Origin: Aquibacillus koreensis | GTDB lineage: Bacteria > Bacillota > Bacilli > Bacillales > Amphibacillaceae | Assembly: GCF_025154055.1 (NCBI RefSeq) | Contig: NZ_JAOALK010000063.1 | Span: 124,001-188,000 of the forward strand | Direction: 5' to 3' | DNA length: 64,000 nt | Shown here: positions 44,925 through 55,785 of the stretch, one piece after another | Numbering within the stretch: the first letter of the stretch is position 1 | How the letters are laid out: every line of letters begins with the position of its first letter | The notes under the pieces: model-generated | Database searches by the model: none | What the model saw: the letters and a program-made list of their open reading frames with translations, nothing else | What the model was told of the DNA's origin: nothing | Made by a program: the position numbers and the translations under genes

Positions 44925-45509
44925 ATGAGTTTTAAACAATTTAGCAGTGAACAAATAGAAGATATGTCAATGATCGATTTGGCAAATGAAATGTTAATTG
45001 AAGCAAATAAAGCAACGGATTTCCGTGAAGTATTTGAGGAAATAGCAAAGTTAAAAGGGCTTACTGGCCACGCAAAGCAAGATGCATTAACACAATTTTA
45101 TACTGACTTAAACATCGATGGCCGCTTTATGACAATTGGTTCAAATTTATGGGGACTAAAAAGCTGGTATCCAGTTGAACAAATAGAAGAAGAAATTACA
45201 TCCGCACCGAAGAAGAAGAAAAAGAAAAAGGCTGCGAAAAAGAAGAAAGCAGTTGTCGAAGATGATCTTGACGAGGATCTGGATGAAGAGGAACTTGACT
45301 TTGATGACGCAGATTTAGATGATGACCTAGACGATTATGATGATGATCTAGATGATGATTCTAGCGATGATGACGATAGTGATGATACAAGTGACGACGA
45401 TGACTATAATTATGATGACTTGGATGAAGATCTCGACGACGATGACGATGATGAAGAAGAAATAGAAGAAGACTTCGATGATGAAGACGAAGAGGAAGAA
45501 GAAAAATAA
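44925..45509 (+). CDS. rpoE: RNA polymerase delta subunit
   Basis: Gram-positive RNA polymerase accessory subunit that speeds recycling and sharpens response to initiating NTP levels. The protein is 194 aa. It has a folded N-terminal domain (about 1-90, with MSMIDLANEMLIEANKATDF and GRFMTIGSNLWGLKSWYP), a lysine patch (KKKKKKKAAKKKKA) and then a disordered Asp/Glu tail of about 85 residues, the classic delta layout. AGAGGGAG precedes the ATG. It ends at a strong terminator before pyrG. Confidence 0.96.
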   Translation: MSFKQFSSEQIEDMSMIDLANEMLIEANKATDFREVFEEIAKLKGLTGHAKQDALTQFYTDLNIDGRFMTIGSNLWGLKSWYPVEQIEEEITSAPKKKKKKKAAKKKKAVVEDDLDEDLDEEELDFDDADLDDDLDDYDDDLDDDSSDDDDSDDTSDDDDYNYDDLDEDLDDDDDDEEEIEEDFDDEDEEEEEK

Positions 45510-45591
45510 TCCTCTAAATACAGACTTGACTTTCCATAAATAAAAAAGTAAAATGCAAATTGGGCTCTATCATTTAATTTTTATGAGTAAT

Positions 45592-45626
45592 AAGCGTTCC
45601 CCTATTGCTGGGGAGCGCTTTTTTTG
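45592..45626 (+). terminator. Terminator of rpoE
   Basis: AAGCGTTCCCC / GGGGAGCGCTT arms (one mismatch) and seven T. Confidence 0.92.
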
Positions 45627-45697
45627 TTTTACGTTACGAAAGTATAAAATTTTTGCTAGAAGTCTTTCGACGTAGTGGAAATTTTTAGGGTGCAAAG

Positions 45698-45772
45698 TAT
45701 AAGAAAAAAGGGCCTAGGTCATCTCTTTAGGCACTTGCACATTCACAAAAAGACGTGAATGCGAGTTTTTCT
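45698..45772 (+). promoter_or_regulatory. pyrG leader: GGGC start site and attenuator
   Basis: TATAAG (45698-45703) is followed after 6 nt by GGGCC at 45710, the expected start site. Downstream, CATTCAC (45740-45746) and GTGAATG (45755-45761) form a hairpin followed by GCGAGTTTTTC. B. subtilis pyrG is controlled by reiterative G addition at a GGGC start when CTP is low, preventing the attenuator from forming. The same elements are visible here; the mechanism is inferred. The -35 is poor. Confidence 0.65.
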
Positions 45773-45871
45773 AATTACATTATTTTCGATAGATCGCTTT
45801 TACACGCATGATTTAAGTAGTTTTTTTCCAATACTAAATTCAAATAATTATAAGAAAAGAAAGAGGGATAA

Positions 45872-47485
<1,614 letters not shown>

Positions 47486-47490
47486 AATGG

Positions 47491-47525
47491 AAACTCTTAT
47501 TTGTTATGCAAATAAGAGTTTTTCA
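47491..47525 (+). terminator. Terminator of pyrG
   Basis: AAACTCTTATTT / AAATAAGAGTTT perfect 12-bp arms followed by T. From here to spo0F (47806) the sequence is AT-rich. An inverted 0A-box-like ATTCGAC near 47752 and an AAAGGATTA near 47592 (sigma-H -35-like) are the only hints of spo0F control. Confidence 0.88.
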
Positions 47526-47806
47526 ATTTCAATACAGAAAAGGTGAAAAAAATCATTTTTTATGTTTTATAGTTGGACAGAAGGGGTAAGAAAGGATTAG
47601 CTTCATAGAAGGGATGAGGTTGTCTTTACACATGTTTTTACAGATAATCGGAGTTTTTTTTTTCTATTAGCAGGAAGTAATCAGTTACTTCTAGAATAAT
47701 CAAATTTAGTTATTATATTTTGGCTATTTTTAAGTAACTTATTACCTATATTCGACTATAACTATATGCATAAATAGAGTGTGAAAAGGGAAGGGAAGGG
47801 TAATGA

Positions 47807-48175
47807 ATGATGGGGAAAAGGGTAATGATCGTAGATGATCAAATAGGAATTCGCTTATTACTAGAAGAAATTATTAAAAGTGAAGGGCATGCCGTTACTG
47901 CTTGTGAAAATGGTAAAGAGGCCTTTGATAAAATAAATAAGGAAGCTCCTGATCTACTCGTAGTTGATTATAAACTACCCATTATGGATGGATACGCCTT
48001 AATAAAAAGCTTAGAAGAGCAAGGAACGAATATTCCCACCATTTTAATGAGTGGATTAGCTGATGAAGCTTCTAAAAAATGTGAAGGACTTTCCACGGTC
48101 AAAAATATATTTGCAAAGCCTTTTAATGTGGAAGACGCACGTGAGACGATCAATCGCTTATTACTAGAAAAATAA
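47807..48175 (+). CDS. spo0F: Sporulation response regulator Spo0F (diverged)
   Basis: Single-domain response regulator that relays phosphate from sporulation kinases to Spo0B. The protein is 122 aa. The receiver residues align: acid pocket Asp10-Asp11, phosphoacceptor Asp54 (VVDYKLPIMDG), Ser82 where B. subtilis has Thr82, and Lys104 in FAKPF. The location between pyrG and fbaA matches spo0F. Compared with B. subtilis Spo0F as I recall it, Tyr13 and His101 (contact positions) are both Ile, so partner specificity may differ. The first ATG of a pair at 47807 is used. Confidence 0.85.
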   Translation: MMGKRVMIVDDQIGIRLLLEEIIKSEGHAVTACENGKEAFDKINKEAPDLLVVDYKLPIMDGYALIKSLEEQGTNIPTILMSGLADEASKKCEGLSTVKNIFAKPFNVEDARETINRLLLEK

Positions 48176-48246
48176 TTCATAAATTATACATAAAATGTTC
48201 AAACTTTAGTTTTACTAGACGAGATATAACGATTTTCTAAGGAGAT

Positions 48247-48281
48247 AAACATGCATAATTTATATGCATGTTTTCTTTTTT
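48247..48281 (+). terminator. Terminator of spo0F
   Basis: AAACATGCATA / TATGCATGTTT perfect 11-bp arms, then TTTCTTTTTT. Confidence 0.88.
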
Positions 48282-48319
48282 GTGACAAATAACTATATAG
48301 AAAAGAAGAAAACACAAGA

Positions 48320-48333
48320 AGAAAACGCTTACT
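48320..48333 (+). promoter_or_regulatory. cre-like site upstream of fbaA
   Basis: AGAAAACGCTTACT matches the CcpA consensus TGAAANCGNTNNCA at all core positions, differing at the two ends. It lies about 22 bp before the fbaA -35, a position more consistent with activation or remote control than with direct blocking. Confidence 0.5.
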
Positions 48334-48354
48334 ATTTCTACATCTGTTGCACCT

Positions 48355-48383
48355 TTGACGAGTAGTTGGTATTCTTATACTAT
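48355..48383 (+). promoter_or_regulatory. Sigma-A promoter of fbaA
   Basis: TTGACG (48355-48360), 17 bp, TACTAT (48378-48383), 55 bp before the start. Confidence 0.6.
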
Positions 48384-48437
48384 TGACGAAGGAAATAATA
48401 TTTTGTCATTTTTGTATAGTTAAAAGGAGGAAATATC

Positions 48438-49292
48438 ATGCCATTAGTTTCAATGAAAGAAATGCTTGATACTGCTAAAGCTAACAGCTATGCTGTAGGT
48501 CAGTTTAACATCAACAACTTGGAGTACATCCAAGCAATCCTACAAGCTGCAGAAGAAGAAAAATCTCCAGTAATCCTTGGTGTATCTGAAGGCGCTGGAA
48601 AATATATGGGTGGTTATGGCGTAGTAGTAGCTATGGTTAAATCACTTATGGAAGCATACGGTACAACTGTACCAGTTGCGATCCACTTAGACCACGGTTC
48701 AAGTTTCGAAGCTTGTGCAAAAGCAATTCATGCAGGATTCACTTCTGTAATGATCGATGCTTCTCATGACCCATTCGAACAAAACATTGCAACTACTTCT
48801 AAAGTAGTAGAACTTGCACACTTCCACGGTGTATCTGTTGAGGCAGAGCTTGGAACAGTTGGTGGACAAGAAGATGACGTTGTTGGTGACATCATCTATG
48901 CTGACCCTAAAGAGTGTCAAGAACTAGTTGAGCGTACTGGTATCGACTGTCTTGCTCCAGCATTAGGTTCTGTACACGGTCCTTACAAAGGCGAACCAAA
49001 CCTAGGCTTCAAAGAAATGGAAGAAATCGGAGCTGCTACTGGATTACCATTAGTACTTCACGGTGGAACTGGTATTCCATTAAAAGATATCCAAAAAGCG
49101 ATCTCTTACGGAACTTCTAAAATCAACGTGAACACAGAAAACCAAATTCAACAAGCTGCAAAAGTTCGCGAAGTATTAGAAGCTAATCCTAACATGATCG
49201 ACCCACGTAAATACTTAGGACCTTCACGCGATGTGATTAAAGAAACAGTAATCGGCAAAATGCGCGAATTCGGTTCTGCAGGTAAAGCGTAA
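48438..49292 (+). CDS. fbaA: Class II fructose-1,6-bisphosphate aldolase
   Basis: Zn2+-dependent glycolytic aldolase, 284 aa. Visible are [17 protein letters not shown], the Zn ligands in [16 protein letters not shown], the catalytic Asp/His region [10 protein letters not shown], and [12 protein letters not shown]. Codon use is strongly biased, as expected for a highly expressed gene. AAAGGAGG precedes the ATG. B. subtilis has fbaA at the same place after spo0F. A terminator follows. Confidence 0.97.
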   Translation: MPLVSMKEMLDTAKANSYAVGQFNINNLEYIQAILQAAEEEKSPVILGVSEGAGKYMGGYGVVVAMVKSLMEAYGTTVPVAIHLDHGSSFEACAKAIHAGFTSVMIDASHDPFEQNIATTSKVVELAHFHGVSVEAELGTVGGQEDDVVGDIIYADPKECQELVERTGIDCLAPALGSVHGPYKGEPNLGFKEMEEIGAATGLPLVLHGGTGIPLKDIQKAISYGTSKINVNTENQIQQAAKVREVLEANPNMIDPRKYLGPSRDVIKETVIGKMREFGSAGKA

Positions 49293-49311
49293 GCATATAG
49301 CATAAGTTTTG

Positions 49312-49346
49312 AAAAACCCAAATCGGTCTGATTTGGGTTTTTTCTT
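49312..49346 (+). terminator. Terminator of fbaA
   Basis: AAAACCCAAATC / GATTTGGGTTTT arms then T-run. Confidence 0.9.
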
Positions 49347-49357
49347 TGGTTTTTTTG

Positions 49358-49622
49358 CTTTTGACAGTTAGGCAATTGTTTTTCCTACCTAGCATGTCAA
49401 ATCGCCTGATCTTTTGACAGTTAGGCAATTGTTTTCCTACCAAGCATGTCAAATCGCCCTCGCTTTTGACAGTTAGGCAATTGTTTTTCCTACCAAGCAT
49501 GTCAAATCGCCCTCGCTTTTGACAGTTAGGCAATTGTTTTCCTACCAAGCATGTCAAATCGCCCTCGCTTTTGACAGTTAGGCAACTGTTTTCCTACCAA
49601 GCATGTCAAATCGCCTGATCTT
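49358..49622. repeat. Five-unit tandem repeat, 52-53 bp period, hairpin in each unit
   Basis: TTTTGACAGTTAGGCAA cores: GACAG at 49363, 49416, 49468, 49521 and 49573 (steps 53, 52, 53, 52). The 1-bp variation is a T in a T-run. Each unit contains TTTGACA and TGTCAAA as perfect 7-bp arms with inner TAGG/CCTA. Sequence is unrelated to the 44.3-kb array, but the period is the same. Minus-strand frames across it merely translate the repeat. Confidence 0.95.
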
Positions 49623-50057
49623 TTCTGAAGCTAAGCCTATGTATTTGATGGAAAAGCCTATTATTAGATCCGATTGAGATACGCTAGTGATAGCTAGAGC
49701 GAAATCCACACACAATATTTCTTCAACCTCCCATTTATACACCAAAGATTTTCCACTCTCACTAAGACCTCCAATATAGATTCCAGCCAAATTCATCGTT
49801 TGACTAGCTTGTATGTACAAAAGCCTTTATAATAAATATAATTGTTGCTTTTTATAACAAAATCATAAAAGTCAGGGGCCTAGTAGGACATTTGAATCAT
49901 TGCTTCAAAGGTCGTCTTATGGCACTGTTAATTACAGCAACATTCAATTAGTGAAAATAAAAGCAACGAAAATGTATAAAAATTAAATTGTATTGTTTTG
50001 GTAAATATGTGCAAACTAGCAAGTGAAAGGATTTACCTTAAAAGTGAGGAGTTCCAT
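49623..50057. other. Intergenic region before murAB, with a doubtful minus-strand ORF
   Basis: A minus-strand frame (about 49620-49820) would encode MNLAGIYIGGLSESGKSLVY and onward, running into the repeat; it has no good Shine-Dalgarno and no recognised family, so I do not call it a gene. The rest is AT-rich; AAAGTGAGGAG at 50040 is the murAB Shine-Dalgarno. Confidence 0.4.
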
Positions 50058-51344
50058 ATGCAAAAAATACTCGTACAAGGTGGCAATCCTCTGAACGGTA
50101 AAGTTAGGATTAGCGGAGCCAAAAATAGTGCAGTAGCGTTAATACCTGCTGCTATATTAGCTGATTCGAAAGTAATCATCGAAGGGTTGCCCGAAATTTC
50201 AGATGTTGATACGTTAAGCGATTTGTTGGAAGAAATAGGTGGCACTGTTTCATGGAGAGGAAGAACCCTCCATATTGATCCTAGTCAAATGACTGCAATG
50301 CCATTGCCAAATGGAAAAGTCAAAAAGCTACGAGCATCTTATTACTTTATGGGTGCAATGTTAGGTCGATTTAAACAAGCTGTTATCGGATTACCAGGTG
50401 GATGCCATCTTGGTCCACGTCCAATTGATCAGCATATTAAAGGTTTTGAGGCGTTAGGTGCAAAAGTAACGAATGAACAAGGTGCAATCTATCTCCGTGC
50501 TGATGAATTAAGAGGAGCGAGAATTTATTTAGATGTAGTTAGTGTAGGTGCAACGATTAACATTATGCTTGCAGCTGTCAAAGCAAAAGGAAAAACGATT
50601 ATCGAAAACGCTGCGAGAGAACCAGAAATCATTGATGTCGCTACGTTACTTACAAGTATGGGTGCGAAAATTAAGGGTGCAGGTACCGACGTGATTCGTA
50701 TTGAGGGTGTGGATAGCTTAACAGGCTGTATGCACACGATTATTCCAGATCGAATTGAAGCTGGTACGTACACGATTATGGCTGCTGCACAAGGGGAAAA
50801 AGTGTTGATTGATAATGTTATCCCACAGCACTTAGAACCACTACTCGCGAAATTAAGAGAAATGGGTGTAAACATTGAAGAAGGGGAAGAACAATTACTT
50901 ATTTCTTCAGGGAAAAAACTAAAAAGTGTAGATATTAAAACACTGGTTCACCCTGGTTTCCCGACCGATCTTCAACAACCTTTTACTTCACTATTAACGA
51001 GTGCAACCGGCACAGGCGTTGTCACAGATACGATTTATTCTGCCCGGTTTAAGCACATTGATGAACTTAGAAGAATGAATGCACAAATTAAAGTAGAAGG
51101 TGGTTCAGCCATCGTTTCCGGTCCTGTTCAATTAGAAGGTGCAAAAGTAAAAGCAAGTGACCTAAGGGCAGGTGCTGCACTCATTGTAGCTGGATTAATG
51201 GCTGATGGTATAACAGAAATAACGGGGCTTGAACATATTGATCGCGGATACGAACACTTAACAGAGAAACTAACAGAGCTAGGTGCAAATATTTGGCGCG
51301 AAGAAATGACACCAGAAGAAATAGAGCAATTCCAAAATTCTTAA
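50058..51344 (+). CDS. murAB: UDP-N-acetylglucosamine 1-carboxyvinyltransferase (second paralogue, MurAB/MurZ)
   Basis: First committed step of peptidoglycan synthesis: transfers enolpyruvyl from PEP to UDP-GlcNAc; target of fosfomycin. The protein is 428 aa. Signatures: [20 protein letters not shown], catalytic Cys116 in [18 protein letters not shown], and [13 protein letters not shown]. Low-GC bacteria have two MurA paralogues; the rho-linked one is MurAB (murZ). The ATG at 50058 follows GAGGAG; the frame from 49998 starts upstream of that signal. Confidence 0.95.
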   Translation: MQKILVQGGNPLNGKVRISGAKNSAVALIPAAILADSKVIIEGLPEISDVDTLSDLLEEIGGTVSWRGRTLHIDPSQMTAMPLPNGKVKKLRASYYFMGAMLGRFKQAVIGLPGGCHLGPRPIDQHIKGFEALGAKVTNEQGAIYLRADELRGARIYLDVVSVGATINIMLAAVKAKGKTIIENAAREPEIIDVATLLTSMGAKIKGAGTDVIRIEGVDSLTGCMHTIIPDRIEAGTYTIMAAAQGEKVLIDNVIPQHLEPLLAKLREMGVNIEEGEEQLLISSGKKLKSVDIKTLVHPGFPTDLQQPFTSLLTSATGTGVVTDTIYSARFKHIDELRRMNAQIKVEGGSAIVSGPVQLEGAKVKASDLRAGAALIVAGLMADGITEITGLEHIDRGYEHLTEKLTELGANIWREEMTPEEIEQFQNS

Positions 51345-51355
51345 ATGATTAAGTG

Positions 51356-51386
51356 AAAGGAAGCCAACGCTATCGGCTTCCTTTTA
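51356..51386 (+). terminator. Terminator of murAB
   Basis: AAAGGAAGCC / GGCTTCCTTT arms, then TTATC. Confidence 0.82.
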
Positions 51387-51486
51387 TCTATTCGATTAAC
51401 CCTATCAAAAATGTGATTTTAAGTGATTGAATTGTAATAAAAATAAAAAATCACTGTACAATAATTAAATTTCATTTAAAATAGAG

Positions 51487-51515
51487 TTGAACAAATAGTT
51501 TGAAAAAGGTACGAT
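51487..51515 (+). promoter_or_regulatory. Sigma-A promoter of rho
   Basis: TTGAAC (51487-51492), 17-bp spacer, TACGAT (51510-51515), implying a leader of about 470 nt. Confidence 0.5.
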
Positions 51516-51519
51516 AAAA

Positions 51520-51995
51520 TAGGTTTAAATTTACGCCTATAGGGAATGTTTAGTAGTGAAACTTCCATTCTAGCTTTTGTCTTTCCTTCTTATTCTTCTA
51601 AGCACATGGTATGTAATAGTATTACTATGATGCTCCGCTAGAATACTTCACCAAATCTTGAACATTAGATACGCTAAACAATGATTTCAAGAATGATCCT
51701 TACCCAATAAGTACAGACAATAATTTCAAATACATCTTCGGGTTAAGGAAAAAGCTTTTCCTTGCATGTTCTCATCAGTTATTATTCAATCTTATTTCAA
51801 ATTTTGACTAAAAAGTGGAGCAAGAAGTTGTGAGGGTGGACGAGATGTCTAACTTGATCACATATCCTTTATGCATTGGACGATTATTTGATTTGCTAGG
51901 ATAGAAACATGAAACAGCATGCGAACGAATAAAGGCCGTAATTATTATTAAACGTACCGAACAAAAAAAGAAAATTAAATAGGTGTGGTGATCTT
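51520..51995 (+). other. Long rho leader with a possible upstream ORF
   Basis: Nearly 480 bp without a gene. A short frame at about 51844-51903 has a GAGGGTGG Shine-Dalgarno and codes for MSNLITYPLCIGRLFDLLG. B. subtilis rho has an autoregulated leader, so this region is probably regulatory RNA; the uORF is uncertain. B. subtilis has glpX between murAB and rho, but it is not found here. Confidence 0.4.
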
Positions 51996-53288
51996 GTGTC
52001 AGAAGTAACAATATCTCAATTAGAAACAATGACTTTAAAGGACCTCTATGCAAAAGCAAGAGAGTTTAAAGTATCTTATTATGCAAAATTAACAAAGAAG
52101 GAACTTATCTTCTCGATCTTAAAAGCGCAGGCAGAAAAAAGCGGCTATTTGTTTATGGATGGAATTTTAGAAATAATCCAGTCAGAAGGTTTTGGCTTTT
52201 TACGCCCAATCAATTATTCTCCAAGTGCAGAAGACATTTATATATCTGCATCGCAAATTCGTCGTTTCGACCTTCGTAATGGGGATAAAGTATCCGGTAA
52301 AGTAAGACCTCCAAAAGAAAATGAAAGGTACTACGGGTTACTACACGTAGATGCAGTAAATGGAGAGAATCCAGAAGCGGCAAAAGAACGTGTTCACTTT
52401 CCTGCCTTAACGCCTTTATATCCTGATCGTATTATGAAATTAGAAACGGAAGATAGAAATTTATCAACACGTATCATGGACATTGTTACACCTGTTGGTT
52501 ATGGACAACGTGGTTTAATTGTTGCTCCACCAAAAGCAGGTAAAACGATGCTACTTACACAAATTGCGAATAGCATTACGAAAAATCACCCGGATTCAAA
52601 GTTGATTATTTTATTAGTCGATGAACGTCCGGAAGAGGTAACAGACATTGAACGTTCTGTTGCACCAGATGTGGATGTTGTAAGTTCTACATTTGATGAG
52701 CTTCCAGAGAACCATATCAAAGTTTCCGAGCTTGTATTAGAGCGTGCAATGCGTCTTGTAGAGCATAAGAAAGATGTTATTGTGTTGATGGATAGTATCA
52801 CACGACTTGCTAGAGCGTATAACTTAGTCATTCCTCCAAGTGGAAGAACGTTATCAGGTGGTATTGATCCAGCTGCATTCCACAGGCCGAAACGTTTCTT
52901 TGGTGCAGCAAGAAACATTGAAGAAGGTGGAAGTTTCACCATTCTTGCGACAGCATTAGTCGAGACAGGCTCTCGTATGGACGATGTTATTTATGAAGAA
53001 TTTAAAGGTACAGGAAACATGGAGCTACACCTTGACCGTAACCTTGCACAACGTAGAATATTCCCTGCTATTGATATTTTACGTTCAAGCACACGTAAAG
53101 AAGAATTGCTTCTTCCTAAATCGCATCTGGATAAAGTATGGGCGATTCGTAAGTCCATGCAAGACTCTCCAGATTTCCTAGAACGTTTCCTAAGAAAACT
53201 ACGTTCTACCAAAAACAACGAAGAATTCTTCGCCAACCTAGACGAAGAAATGAAACGCAAAGGAACAACACCGAGAAGATCACAATAA
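51996..53288 (+). CDS. rho: Transcription termination factor Rho
   Basis: Hexameric RNA helicase, 430 aa. N-terminal Rho-N helical domain ([18 protein letters not shown]), RNA-binding cold-shock domain ([21 protein letters not shown]), then the RecA-like motor with Walker [10 protein letters not shown], Walker [17 protein letters not shown] and the Q-loop/R-loop region [30 protein letters not shown] start at 51996 ([10 protein letters not shown]). Gene order murAB-rho-L31-tdk is retained. Confidence 0.97.
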   Translation: MSEVTISQLETMTLKDLYAKAREFKVSYYAKLTKKELIFSILKAQAEKSGYLFMDGILEIIQSEGFGFLRPINYSPSAEDIYISASQIRRFDLRNGDKVSGKVRPPKENERYYGLLHVDAVNGENPEAAKERVHFPALTPLYPDRIMKLETEDRNLSTRIMDIVTPVGYGQRGLIVAPPKAGKTMLLTQIANSITKNHPDSKLIILLVDERPEEVTDIERSVAPDVDVVSSTFDELPENHIKVSELVLERAMRLVEHKKDVIVLMDSITRLARAYNLVIPPSGRTLSGGIDPAAFHRPKRFFGAARNIEEGGSFTILATALVETGSRMDDVIYEEFKGTGNMELHLDRNLAQRRIFPAIDILRSSTRKEELLLPKSHLDKVWAIRKSMQDSPDFLERFLRKLRSTKNNEEFFANLDEEMKRKGTTPRRSQ

Positions 53289-53332
53289 TAAGCGATGTGC
53301 ATACTTGTTTTTTTTGGATGAGTGCTAAATGA

Positions 53333-53745
53333 CCGCTTCGGCAGAATACTTCGCTTTCCGCGGGGACCGGTGAGCCTCCTCGAACTACGTTCTCCGGGGT
53401 CTCACCTCTGGTCCTTGTTCCCGCAGGAGTCTCAGTATTCTGCCTACGCTTATTAGGCTTCCAGGCTGAAGTTCGTGTAACGACTTTATTTTTAAGAACT
53501 TCTCTCATGAAAAAGGGTTCTTCAATAAGTGTATATCCAATTATCGTTCACGGTGGTTATATGCTATAAAAAGTAATATAATTGTCTTTTTATGACGCAG
53601 TTACTAGCGAAACAAGTGAAATTGGCGACACTCCTACGGGAACAGCACGAGCTGAAGATCCACTCAGGAGTGAACTTTGCGACTGAGTTAGCTGAGGCCG
53701 TGCCCGTGGAAAGGGAGCCAATTTCACTTGTGCAGCGGGTGTTAT
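53333..53745. repeat. Composite repeat B(-)/A(+), copy 3 (inverted relative to copies 1 and 2)
   Basis: B (53333-53449, minus) runs GGCAGAATACTTCGC to GTATTCTGCC with a GC-rich core somewhat different from copies 1 and 2. A (53592-53745, plus) runs from CAGTTACTAGCG and GTGAAATTGGCGACACTCCT to AAAGGGAGCCAATTTCAC. The whole is the reverse complement of the A(-)B(+) order, so A and B keep the same divergent relation. It lies between rho and rpmE2. Confidence 0.85.
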
Positions 53746-53816
53746 ATATATACTGCGTATAAACAAATTCAATAAGCCAATATAATAAGGAACTATTGGA
53801 AATAATCAACATGCTC

Positions 53817-53845
53817 TTGCAATCGAATTTTGACACTGTTATAAT
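53817..53845 (+). promoter_or_regulatory. Sigma-A promoter of rpmE2
   Basis: TTGCAA (53817-53822), 17 bp, TATAAT (53840-53845), 94 bp before the start. Confidence 0.65.
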
Positions 53846-53938
53846 CTTTCTGTATGAAAAAAATATACTACCGTAGAAACGACTAGTATGATAATAACTC
53901 TGTTTCCAAGGGATTCAGGGCAAAAGGAGTGGAAAGAC

Positions 53939-54184
53939 ATGAAAGAAGCAATTCATCCGAATTACAGAAAAGTAGTATTCCAAGATACAAGTTCTGAATA
54001 CAAATTTCTTACTGGATCTACAAAGTACTCTGAAGAGACTATTGAGTGGGAAGATGGAAACACATATCCATTGATCCGTGTTGAGATTAGCTCAGCATCT
54101 CACCCGTTCTACACAGGTAAACAAAAAGCCGACAAAGCTGGTGGCCGTGTGGACCGTTTCAAGAAAAAATACAATCTTGGTTAA
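53939..54184 (+). CDS. rpmE2: Ribosomal protein L31, type B (zinc-independent)
   Basis: Large-subunit protein L31 of 81 aa. It begins [20 protein letters not shown] and ends [10 protein letters not shown], the type B form with the extra central segment ([20 protein letters not shown]). There is no cysteine in the protein, so the CxxC zinc site of type A L31 is missing. In B. subtilis the rho-linked L31 is the zinc type, while type B (ytiA) is elsewhere under Zur. The ATG at 53939 has AAAGGAG upstream. I see no clear Zur box. Confidence 0.94.
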   Translation: MKEAIHPNYRKVVFQDTSSEYKFLTGSTKYSEETIEWEDGNTYPLIRVEISSASHPFYTGKQKADKAGGRVDRFKKKYNLG

Positions 54185-54265
54185 TATGCAAGCATGGGTA
54201 TATACCCATATAGCTGCATAGAAGAAAGGTTTTGAACAAAACCTTATCAAGATGAAATAAACACT

Positions 54266-54330
54266 GGATTCTTTGTACAAAGAATCCAACAAGCAGGCAA
54301 ATTGTCTATCGTTTGCCTGTTTTTTTACTT
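54266..54330 (+). terminator. Tandem hairpins ending rpmE2
   Basis: First a 22-bp perfect palindrome (54266-54287, half-site GGATTCTTTGT) without a T-run. Then CAGGCAAA / TTTGCCTG (54295-54319), followed by seven T, which is the likely terminator. The gap up to 54568 holds nothing else recognised. Confidence 0.8.
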
Positions 54331-54568
54331 CATTTGACGGATGGACAAGTCCATCCGTTTTATTTATACATGAATATAGCGTAAGTTTATTGCCCAATTC
54401 GCAAAAGGACGAGCGAGTGCGAGTTTATCTAATAATATAGAGAAATAATGACAATTTTTTATAAGGGAATTTCAACATAAGTCTTTGATGATTAGGTTAA
54501 CATTAAGGAAAAAGACTTCATGCGTAACCAAGCAGCTTTTGCCGAATGATCGAAGGGAGAGACCTTAA

Positions 54569-55189
54569 GTGCACATAATGAAACATAGTGGATGGATAGA
54601 ATTAATATGTGGCAGCATGTTTTCTGGAAAGTCTGAAGAGTTAATTCGCCGTGTTAGACGAGCTACATATGGCAACTTAACAGTAAGAGTGTTTAAACCG
54701 GCTATTGATAGTCGATATTCCGAGGAATCTGTTGTTTCCCATAATGGAACATCGATTTTAGCAAGACCTTTAGACCGTGCGGAGGAAATATTGGAGCATG
54801 TTACAGATGATATTGATGTGATTGGCATTGACGAAGTACAGTTTTTTGATGCAAAAATTGTAGATGTTATTGAAGAACTTGCTAATCAAGGGCATCGTGT
54901 TATTGTGGCAGGCCTCGATACTGATTTTAGAGGGGAACCTTTTGGTGTAGTTCCTGAGATCATGGCGTTAAGTGAGTCTGTATCCAAATTAAATGCGATT
55001 TGCCCGTTATGCGGATCGCCGGCTAGTAGAACGCAGCGGTTAATTGATGGGAAGCCCGCTTCCTATGATGATCCGATCATTCTAGTAGGTGCTTCAGAAG
55101 CATATGAGCCGAGATGTCGTTATCATCATGAAGTCCCAAACAAACCGGGTATTTCAATTGCAAAAACAACAGCAAATGCTTCCAAGTAA
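54569..55189 (+). CDS. tdk: Thymidine kinase
   Basis: Type II thymidine kinase of the dTTP salvage pathway, 206 aa. P-loop [16 protein letters not shown] at residues 13-28, catalytic Glu in [18 protein letters not shown], and a zinc-ribbon: CPLCG and a C-terminal RCRYHH half. GTG start ([12 protein letters not shown]) with GGGAG 9 nt upstream; the ATG at 54578 is an alternative. Gene order L31-tdk-prfA is typical of Bacillaceae. Confidence 0.96.
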   Translation: MHIMKHSGWIELICGSMFSGKSEELIRRVRRATYGNLTVRVFKPAIDSRYSEESVVSHNGTSILARPLDRAEEILEHVTDDIDVIGIDEVQFFDAKIVDVIEELANQGHRVIVAGLDTDFRGEPFGVVPEIMALSESVSKLNAICPLCGSPASRTQRLIDGKPASYDDPIILVGASEAYEPRCRYHHEVPNKPGISIAKTTANASK

Positions 55190-55207
55190 TTGCATTAAAT
55201 AGTAAGG

Positions 55208-55245
55208 AGAAGAAAAACGTCTGCAGATGTTTTTCTTCTTTTTTA
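55208..55245 (+). terminator. Terminator of tdk
   Basis: AGAAGAAAAAC / GTTTTTCTTCT arms around TCTGCAGA, then TTTTTT. Confidence 0.88.
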
Positions 55246-55324
55246 GATAAGGTCATCCTATCATAAACTGTCCAATTCATGGGTACGCTAAGACTAAAAG
55301 TACCTAATGAGGTGGCACAGTAAA

Positions 55325-55690
55325 ATGCGATACATAAGTGTGTTAATTATTTTGGCAAGTTTTCTTGTGGCTTGTAATCAAAATGATCCGACCAATGAAA
55401 GTGTAACCGATGAAGGATATACACAATTGAATCAGCCTAGTGGTTCCATTGAATCTAGCCAAATAAAAGAATGGGATCAAGAAGTGGACACGGAGACAAT
55501 TGAACATGCAGCAGAGCAGGTTCCCGATGTCGACGTCCGTTCTATACATATAAAAAATAACATGGCTACGGTTTATGTGAACGTAACGCGTGCAATGGAT
55601 CAAAATGAAGAACACGATTGGGAAGAGACTGTATCATCCGCCATAAGAGGGATGATCCCTAGATACGACATAAAGGTTGTTGCCGATTAA
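55325..55690 (+). CDS. Small lipoprotein of unknown function
   Basis: Secreted lipoprotein of about 121 aa. Signal peptide MRYISVLIILASFLVAC with lipobox Cys17, a short Asn/Ser-rich linker, then an acidic alpha/beta domain (VDVRSIHIKNNMATVYVNVTRAM, AIRGMIPRYDIKVVAD). The domain has the look of YhcN/YlaJ sporulation lipoproteins (short BON-like fold), but I cannot confirm it. The ATG at 55325 follows GAGGTGG. prfA starts 95 bp downstream. Confidence 0.8.
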   Translation: MRYISVLIILASFLVACNQNDPTNESVTDEGYTQLNQPSGSIESSQIKEWDQEVDTETIEHAAEQVPDVDVRSIHIKNNMATVYVNVTRAMDQNEEHDWEETVSSAIRGMIPRYDIKVVAD

Positions 55691-55785
55691 GCATGTAGCA
55701 TTTTGACGGAGTTTTTTTACTATACTATAATAGGACTGTTGGATAGAAGTGTAAACTTCTGTTGAAAGAGGAAGAGGTGGACGTA

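Noticed and set aside
49237-49820. Minus-strand ORFs across the 49.4-kb repeat
   Set aside because: They translate the tandem repeat (RFDMLGRK.NCLTVKS units), lack Shine-Dalgarno sequences and change with repeat length.
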